A stretch of DNA of 64,000 bases. It comes from Pectinophora gossypiella. Taxonomy: Eukaryota; Arthropoda; Insecta; Lepidoptera; Gelechiidae. The stretch covers positions 709,501-773,500 of the forward strand of contig NW_026063245.1 in assembly GCF_024362695.1 (NCBI RefSeq), in the 5' to 3' direction. The notes beneath the pieces were generated by a model. That model was not told the origin of the DNA and made no database searches. It saw nothing but the letters and a program-made list of their open reading frames with translations. Numbering within the stretch: the first letter of the stretch is position 1; each line of letters opens with the position of its first letter. The translations under genes were made by a program, and so were the position numbers. Shown here one piece after another: positions 56,785-64,000 of this stretch.

Positions 56785-59700
56785 TTTTTATCATCTATAA
56801 AAAACTCAACAAACATTACTTGAACACTATCGTATAACTAAGAATATATTAATGGAAGTTATTTAAAAATAGTATTCTCTCTCTTGGTCGGTCCCTCATA
56901 TCTGAGGATCGTGGTCAGCATCAGGGTTGCACCTGGAGCGTATGATCTGCCTCCACCGGTTCCTGTCCAGCGCTTCCCTTACTATTGTGTAGAACTTGGA
57001 TGACGACGCGTCTTTCACTTGGTCAGTCCATCTAGTCGGTGAACGACCACGCGATCTTTTGCCTTCAGTGTTCCCAACCACAATCAGCTTCTCTAAACTG
57101 TCATCACCTCTGCGCATCGTGTGGCCGAAATAAGAAAGGATGCGTTGTTGGCATATAGTGGATAGACGAGTTTTTATTTGGAGCTGGGTCATGATCGATG
57201 CATTAGTGCGCTTCGCAGTCCAAGGTATTCTTAGCATTCGCCTCCAACACCACATCTCCAGTGCATCAATCCTTTGTCTTTCTCGGGCCAGGATTGTCCA
57301 CGTTTCTACTCCGTACAGGAAGATAGGGAATACCAGGGCTCGTATCAATCTCATCTTGGTTTTGATACCGATTCCTCGTTTCTTCCATACGTTGTTTAAA
57401 CGGGTCATAGCATCCTTTGCCATCCCGATGCGCCTTTTTATCTCCGGGACACAGCTGCCATCATTGCAAATTTGGGAGCCCAGGTAAACGTAGCGGTCGA
57501 CGATGCTAATACCAGGAATGTTGCAGGTGATATTTGTTAGCTTTCCGGCTCGATCCACTATCATCACCTTTGTTTTTCTTCTGTTCACCTCGAGACCAAT
57601 GTTGCCACTCTCCAGCTCGAGTCTTTGAAATAGCTCACTCATCTCTTCAATGGACGTTGCCAAGAGAACGGTGTCGTCGGCATACCGGAGATTCGATAGT
57701 CTCTTCCCCCCTATGGGGAAACCCTTTTCCCAGTTTTCTATAGTTTTCCGAATAATGTATTCTCCATATATGTTAAAAAGTGCAGTAGACAAAATGCAGC
57801 CTTGTCTCACTCCTTTCTTCGTCTGGAACATATTAGAGCATTCGGTGCCTATTCTTATGAAAGAACGGTTCCCCGTGTACAGACTCTGTATTAAGGCAAC
57901 GAGGTGTTCAGGAGCTCCCATTTCAAGTAGCACACTCCACAGTTTATCCCATTGCACGCAGTCAAAGGCTTTTGTATAGTCAATAAAGCAAAGGACCACA
58001 GGGCTATTGAATTCCCTGCTCTTCTCGATGACTTGGCGAACGTTCAGTATTTGTTCCCGCGTCCCTTTGCCCCTGACGAAACCTGCCTGCTCTTCGGGTA
58101 TCTGTCGGTTTAAAAAGTAGTTAAGACGTCGATTAATTACATGGAGGAGGATCTTACTCGCATGCGATATTAACGCTATAGTTCTATAATTCCCACAGTC
58201 TTTTGAAGAGCCTTTTTTATGCAATGGTATAAACACCGATTCTGTCCAGTCTTTTGGCCATCTTCCGGTCTTCCAGATGGTGTTACAGGTTTCGGTAATA
58301 GCCTTTGTGCCTCGTGGTCCTAGGTTTTTTAGTACTTCGGCTGTAATAGCGTCTTTACCCGGAGACTTTTTGCACTTAAGAATTTTGATGGCATAATCAA
58401 CTTCCGATGGCAGGATATCAGGTTCGTCTGTTGACCATGTAATAATAGCGCTAGAGGGCTGTCCCGTGTCATATAACACCGCGCAATAGTTCTTCCAGCG
58501 TTCCAACACGTCCGCCACATTTGTAAGTAGACATCCGTCCATGTCTTCAATGGTGCATGTTCTCGGTTTACGTGTTCCCGTCAATTCTTTTACTTTTTGA
58601 AAAAGATATCTGGACTCGTTTTTCAGCGAGTGCTGTTCAACTTCAAGACAGATTTGGTTGATGTGGTTATCGTAGTCTTTCCGACAGCATAGTTGAACTT
58701 GGCGGCTTAGTTCTGAATACCGCTGATGATCTTCAGTAGAACATATACCGTTCTCCTTTAGATCACGTCTCTGAAGGATGATTCGGGCCGTCTCAGGTGT
58801 GATGAAATCTTTCATAGCGGGTTTCGCTAGCTTATTATCCCTAGCTGTCTCCTCTATCATCTTCTTGACGTATTCCCATTTACTGTCGCTGTCTGTCAGG
58901 TCGTTTGGAAAGTCTACCATTCTTTGCCCAAAATCCTCTCTGAAGCCACTGATGTTAATACTTTTCATATTGGGAGCTACTTCAGGTTTCTGCATTCTCT
59001 TTAGCCGCACTTTAACTGTTGCTACAAGAAGCTGGTGGTCAGAGCCGCAGTCCGCACCGGGGAGAGTTGTGGCGTTCGTCACTGAGCTTCTCCATCTCGT
59101 CCCTATCAGTATATAATCAATTTGATTCCTAAATCTGTCGCCAGGGGATATCCAGGTGTATAATCTACGGATATGATGTTTGAAGCAGGTGTTAGTGATG
59201 GTAAAGCTTTCTTCACAACAGAACTGTAACAGACGTTCACCTCTCTGATTACGTACCCCGATCCCGTATCTGCCCACAACTCGACGAAGGTGGTCACCCT
59301 CCGTGGTATCTCCCACTTTGGCATTAAAGTCCCCTAAGATGATGGTCACTTCTCGCCTTGGTAATCCTTTAAGGGTCGTAGTCAACGTATCATAAAAGCC
59401 CTCTATTTCTTCTTCAGTTGACAGAGATGTGGGGGCATATACCTGCACAATGTTAAGCTTGCACGGTACGGTGTTAAGTTTGAGTGTAATTATACGATCG
59501 CTAACTGTGTTATATCCTACAACGCACTTGTTCAATGATCGCGGCACGATGAAGGCCACTCCATTGCAGCTATCGTCTTCTGGGCCTGAAAAATACACTG
59601 TACTTCCAAGATCCGATGTAAAGTGACCCTGACCTTTCCAGTGCGTTTCGCTTTACCCCGAGCAGGTGAACGTCCTTCCTATTCATTTCGTCTTCCACAA

Positions 59701-60230
59701 TTCGCAGTTTGCCAGGTTGGTTGAGGCCGCACACATTCCACGTTCCAATACGATGGGGGTGGCGAAACGAATTGCTGGTGTTGGGTTCATCAGTAGCTGA
59801 ATTTCCATGCGGTGCCTGATGAGTCGCGAGCGCATGGCCGGTCGCACATTTCACACCACCTCTCCCGGGAAGATGGCGCCGGGCGTCAGCCGGATCGCCA
59901 GACAAACTCTTTTCTATTCTTGGACCCTTCATGCTGACTCTCTTGGGAAAATAGAAGCAGTGGTTTCCCGTTGCCTTCTGCCCCAGACATTTTTGAAGCT
60001 ATTTAGACTCCAAGGCCGCTGTTGCCTCTACGGTCGGTTGCCCGACCGGTGGTATGGTTATACCGCCATCGGTCGGTCGCCAGAGCCTCGTCCGTTATCT
60101 AGCAGGGAGCACCGCGGCGCCCAGGGGACACCGCCGCCAGCGACTCATAACGAAGCACCGACGCGCGCAGGTGAGGTTGGCAATTGGGCCGGATATAGGT
60201 GTCCTTTCCGTTCTCCCCTTACTCCCCTAA
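56785..60230 (-). mobile_element. RTE LINE, nearly complete (LINE-D)
   Basis: Minus strand: a GC-rich 5' region (59935-60230), an endonuclease start (59600-59770), a main frame (56896-59598) and a 3' end just after the stop. It is damaged by one frameshift near 59590. The boundaries are estimated from coding and base composition. Confidence 0.78.
56896..59598 (-). pseudogene. RTE endonuclease / reverse transcriptase
   Basis: 900 codons open. Endonuclease: YAPTS near 59430, ILGDFN near 59335, IDYILIG near 59115 and GSDHQLL near 59040. RT: a GNYRTIAL motif near 58180, FIDYTKAFD near 57965, GVRQGCILS near 57810 and YADD near 57675. The C-terminal region (RSRGRSPTRW) ends with CNPDADHDPQI, typical of RTE. 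The first endonuclease residues are in another frame at 59600-59770 (RIGTWNV...), and there the catalytic Glu region reads GVKRN instead of the expected GxxET. So the enzyme is broken at its N terminus only. Confidence 0.87.
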
Positions 60231-60589
60231 AAATAGTATTAATGAGTATCATTTTGGCATTAAATAACTTGACAACGTATTTTATAATGAAATTAAAAAC
60301 TTTTTTTTTCCCCCAAAATGGCCTTCATATGGGTCCGTTCTTTGTAAGGCCAAAATGTTCCTAAAAAAGCCAAACTAACAATTATGACTATGACTTTTTC
60401 ATATTATTATAATAAAATAATAGAATCTACTGTAATTATAAAAACTTAGCATGGCACATGGTCAGTCTTGTAGTCAGGAATGTTTAAAATCAACTACTTA
60501 TACTTAAAATTATAAATGAAAATAATTATTAAAAAAAATTAAAATTGGCAACTAACATAGAAACTAAAAGGATAATATTTTTTTATATT

Positions 60590-62917
60590 TTAATCACAAT
60601 CTGGGCATATAAAGATGAGATCTTTTTTGGTGAGGCCCACACACGTCTCGTGATACCACTTTTGACATTCGGTACATTGCCTCATGTCTTCCATTTTACA
60701 CTTGCCACATGCGTGGCAGTACCACTCCTTCTCTTCACCTTTACTTTTCTTCTTCTCTATTCTCGATCTTTTACTGTTTTGTTTTTGTCCTATTCTTTTC
60801 AGCCGTTTAACGGAATCATTTTTATTTTTGGTTTTCTTTCTTTGATCTTTTTTAATTGTAGACTTTCCTTTTTTCTTACTAGTCACCTGCTTCATCTTAT
60901 TCTCTTTGTCTTCAGTTTTAAATAAATCTTTTACTATTCTTTGTCCCTTATAGTTAATAGCTTTTTGCCGTGGACGTGTAGACTTTATCGTAGCGTAGTT
61001 TGGAGTAGGCAAAAAAGCATGAAATGATTCTTTTTTATCCTTTATTAGGTTTATCAACGGCTCGTCATCATCCGAAGAACTGGTCTCATGACTCTTTAGT
61101 TGAGATTTTGTTTTAATTGTGCTTTTGTTTTGTTGTAATTGTTTTTTTGGAGTGATTTCTCCTTTCTGTTCGAGATCAAAATCATCAAATGACGAAGAAG
61201 TGTATAAATCTGAAACTCGAAGTTTAGGCATGTAGTTATCTTTGATAAATGATTCATTGAGATTTAAATCAAGATCAGATTCAGAGCTAGAATAGACGAT
61301 ATTTTGTTGTAGGCCGGACGTGCTTGGAAGAGAATTATCGTACAGAGATGGTCGAGGGTCACGTTTCGTATCTGCGACGGTGTCAACTTGTATTGAACTT
61401 AGCAGCATGTCGCGGCACTGCTCCTTGACCGTAATATCTAATTCTAAATCTGAATCATCAGTTGAAAAACTGTAAGAAACAAGAACTGGTTTTGTTTTTG
61501 GTGTTGCAGCTAAAATTTTCGGCGATGTTGACACTTTATTCTCTTTGAAAATTGATGGAGAAATTGAAGAGACGTCAGAAACACGAGTTGACCTTTCATC
61601 TATCAGAGGCCGAGAAGACAATTCTGACACTTTCTGAAATTCAGTCATAGGGGGCGACACTTGAATGGATATAAGTGGCTGGTCGATCTGGTGTTGTAAT
61701 GCTTCCGATAAAGGTCTTTCAGTTACAATTGAAGGAGCATAAGCATCTTCAGGTATGACATCAGGATCAAGGGGATATAAACCAGTGGCTTTAAATCCAT
61801 TTGTTATATTACTTTAAGTCATACACTTTGGCCATGTTCGGGAGAAAATTTTGCTAAATGAAGCTTTGTTTAAAGTTCTCTCTTGAGAATTGCACAGGTA
61901 GTTCAAAACTTCTTCATCCCAGTGATGTTCGAAGGACCGATTCACTGATTTATCTAGAGGTTGGAGTTCGTGCGTTGTATTTGAAGGTAAGCAGTATAGT
62001 ACTATGTTATGTTTATCTGCTTCTTCCAGAGCCTCATATGATAAATGACACTTTGCGCCATCAAAGATCAGCAGACAGTTACCAGGTACTTTATGTTGTG
62101 CTAAATGTTGAATGAACTCAACGAATAAGCTACTGGTCATGCTGCCTTTGGGTGCCATGCTTACCTTGGTTCCAGGTGGCAAATTTGATGCTAATTCTGA
62201 TCTGTACCTAATCCCTTTAAAAATAATCATGGGCGGTATAGCAATACCCACAGCATTTACGCACATCGCTATAGTTACGTTCTCGGCGTGTTCCGGAGCA
62301 ACAAGATGTACTCTTTTATTCCCTTTTTCAGCCAAAACTACATTTTGTTTGTGGACCGTTATGCGGCACCCTTTTTCATCCATGTTATACAAGCGTTCTG
62401 GATGTGCAATAATGTCTAGCTCTTCATAGAGTTTCTTCACTTCTTCAAAATGGTGTTTCACGATGGGCTTATTCATTTTTTGAGCTCTAGCTGGATTCAT
62501 TAATTGGGGTTTTCTTTTTGATATTGATGGGTTTCGAGACAAAAACATTTTGACCCATTTGCGTCCAGCCATTCTAGTTGACATATTGAACGAGTGCTTG
62601 ATTTTAAACCTCTCACAAAATAGAAAGGCTTGTTTCCTGATAAATTTAGGCGTAAGTGGTAGACCCAGTTTTGCAAAACGTATGATTCGCTGCGATAAAT
62701 CTTCTTCTAATTGTTTTGTGAGTATAGTTGTCTTCCCAATAATTTTAGTTCGGTTACCGCTTAATAAATGGTTTCTCAGGGTGCGTCTTGGAATATTGAA
62801 CTTTAACGCTGCAGCATTGGTATTAAGTTCATTATTTTGTACTGCTTTCATGGCACGCCTTAAACTGTCTTCATCCCATGTACTACCTCTTTTTTTTCTA
62901 GGATTTGACTCCGACAT
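60590..62917 (-). pseudogene. Pogo/Tigger-like transposase with PHD finger, one stop
   Basis: One frame of 776 codons broken by a single TAA at 61814-61816. Residues 10-55 are a psq-type helix-turn-helix, 75-150 a CENP-B-like domain, and 165-350 a DDE_1 transposase core: NMDEKG, then LIFDGAKCH, and QPLDKS, with 35 residues between the last two Asp. After the stop come GFKATGLYPLDP, a Ser/Lys-rich region (about 450-730) and a PHD finger at the C terminus (CHACGKCKMEDM...CPDCD). The left flank (60231-60589) and right flank (62918-63038) have no clear inverted repeats. Confidence 0.85.
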
Positions 62918-63038
62918 TTTTTTAAATCTGAAATATGTGCATATAATTAAATCATCTGTTCAATTACCCTCTTATTGTTATAAAGTTTACATATCTGATA
63001 ACTATCTTATATAAGTATAACTTATCATGTAAATTTGG

Positions 63039-63163
63039 TGTGTACGTTAGGTAACTAGCAATGAAACAACCGAGTGGTTTGCGAGCCGGTTTATTACTGG
63101 CGCATGACGCGCCGTTAAATAGGTAGGTATCACCGATAGGTACCTATGCACCATTCCTCCGAC
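63039..63163 (-). repeat. Putative polypurine tract and 3' LTR of gypsy-3
   Basis: The minus strand has a purine-rich GTCGGAGGAATGG (63151-63163) followed by TGCATAGG; AATAAA is near 63092. The LTR end near 63039 (CGTACACA) is a guess; the 5' partner is outside the window. Confidence 0.5.
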
Positions 63164-63242
63164 ATCATTTTGAGGACCTGGTGATCACACAAAATTACAA
63201 TATAATACAATATAAGTTATAACTTATACTACTACTTAAAAC

Positions 63243-64000
63243 TTAAAAGAAACGCTTATAATCAATTGCCTTCCTAGGTCTCAAAACTGGGCCGAGCGTT
63301 CTGCCGTTATTATTATTAGTAGCACCCTGCTCGTCTAACTTTTCAGCGGCTCCCTCAGTACCTTCAGATTCCGTCTCATTCACATCAACAAATTCATCCC
63401 TCGCTTCAACCCACTCATCATTGGCAACTTCCTCCCTGGGGACGTCGGTTGTATTATTATCATCAGTTGTATACGTTAATGTTTCATTCCCAAATTCTGT
63501 ATTTTCACGTGTTTCTGTGGGAGGTGTTGTCAACGTTGCGTGTGGCTGTGACAGTTGCTGAGGTGACAATGTGGATGAGTCAGGGTTCTCACCCTCTGTA
63601 GTACAATTTCCGTACATCTTGTACTTATGAAAATTACTATGAGTGGTCTTGTCTGTATAAGATATTATTTGGTCTAGATGTCTTTTACACAAAATATCAT
63701 AATCATATAAGTAAACTTCAAACATGCGCTGTCCTAATTTTTTAATAATTTTGCCTTTACGCCAGACACCCTTCCTACCAATATAATATCTTGCCCAAAC
63801 TAAATCTTCTACTTGAAAATGTCGTGATTGTTTATTTATTTCAATATAATCCGTCGACTCGGTGCTTTTATGTGAAAAAATTAAATCTAATCGGCATCTT
63901 AAGTCTCGACCAAACATTAACGTTGCTGGAGTAAACCCTGTGGCGCAATGTATCGTGTTCCTGTATTCAAATAGAAAACCCAACAATTTTTCATGTATTT
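63243..64000 (-). CDS. int: Gypsy-3 integrase C-terminal part, cut by window edge
   Basis: The open frame continues to the right edge. Residues include the end of the integrase core (YRNTIHCATGFTPATLMFGR) and a C-terminal domain (WARYYIGRKGVWRKGKI), followed by an acidic, Thr/Asn-rich tail ending at a stop at 63243. The family resembles gypsy-2 (TTGESPAML and WLKGTI at matching places). No damage is seen in the visible part. Ty3/gypsy; the rest lies outside. Confidence 0.85.
   Translation of the reverse strand, partial: IHEKLLGFLFEYRNTIHCATGFTPATLMFGRDLRCRLDLIFSHKSTESTDYIEINKQSRHFQVEDLVWARYYIGRKGVWRKGKIIKKLGQRMFEVYLYDYDILCKRHLDQIISYTDKTTHSNFHKYKMYGNCTTEGENPDSSTLSPQQLSQPHATLTTPPTETRENTEFGNETLTYTTDDNNTTDVPREEVANDEWVEARDEFVDVNETESEGTEGAAEKLDEQGATNNNNGRTLGPVLRPRKAIDYKRFF

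Overview
This window looks like lepidopteran (moth or butterfly) nuclear DNA consisting almost entirely of nested transposable elements. I could not recognise any host gene. The clues are Helitrons with (CAGA)n tracts and ends reading TC...CTAG, a tRNA-headed SINE, RTE and Jockey/CR1-like LINEs, several Ty3/gypsy elements, a BEL/Pao element and DNA transposons. Repeats this dense and this nested would fit a W chromosome or pericentromere, but that is an inference.

Layout. 1-2423: Helitron on the minus strand, nearly identical to the inverted copy at 54182-56774. 2424-4160: dispersed repeat (copy A). 4161 to about 12190: decayed gypsy-1, interrupted at 6885-9448 by a retroposed fragment that itself carries a Helitron; a six-copy 68-bp array follows its integrase. 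About 12200-48600: one minus-strand LINE (LINE-A), whose reading can be followed across three large insertions. These are gypsy-2 (13215-19703, duplication GTGTG), a LINE-B composite (20758-24506) and an errantivirus-like gypsy-E1 (26098-47534, duplication CGTG on the minus strand). Gypsy-E1 in turn holds an RTE fragment, Helitrons, an intact mariner, LINE-C and a full-length BEL/Pao element.

The BEL/Pao element (38639-47103) is the most striking object. It has nearly identical LTRs, a 5-bp target duplication and a single open frame of 2503 codons covering gag, protease, reverse transcriptase, RNase H, integrase and, without a stop, an envelope-like region. That region has a tetra-arginine cleavage site, a glycine-rich fusion-peptide-like segment and a C-terminal membrane anchor.

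48600-54181: gypsy-4 remnants around a FLYWCH/MULE transposase gene with a visible intron, and that intron contains a 169-bp MITE. 54182-56774: Helitron. 56785-60230: nearly complete RTE LINE. 60590-62917: pogo/Tigger transposase with a PHD finger, broken by one stop. 63039-64000: 3' end of gypsy-3, running off the window.

The genes do not form a host pathway; they are independent selfish elements. Nesting gives relative ages: LINE-A is older than gypsy-E1, gypsy-2 and LINE-B, and gypsy-E1 is older than BEL. The least eroded coding units are BEL, mariner and the MULE gene.
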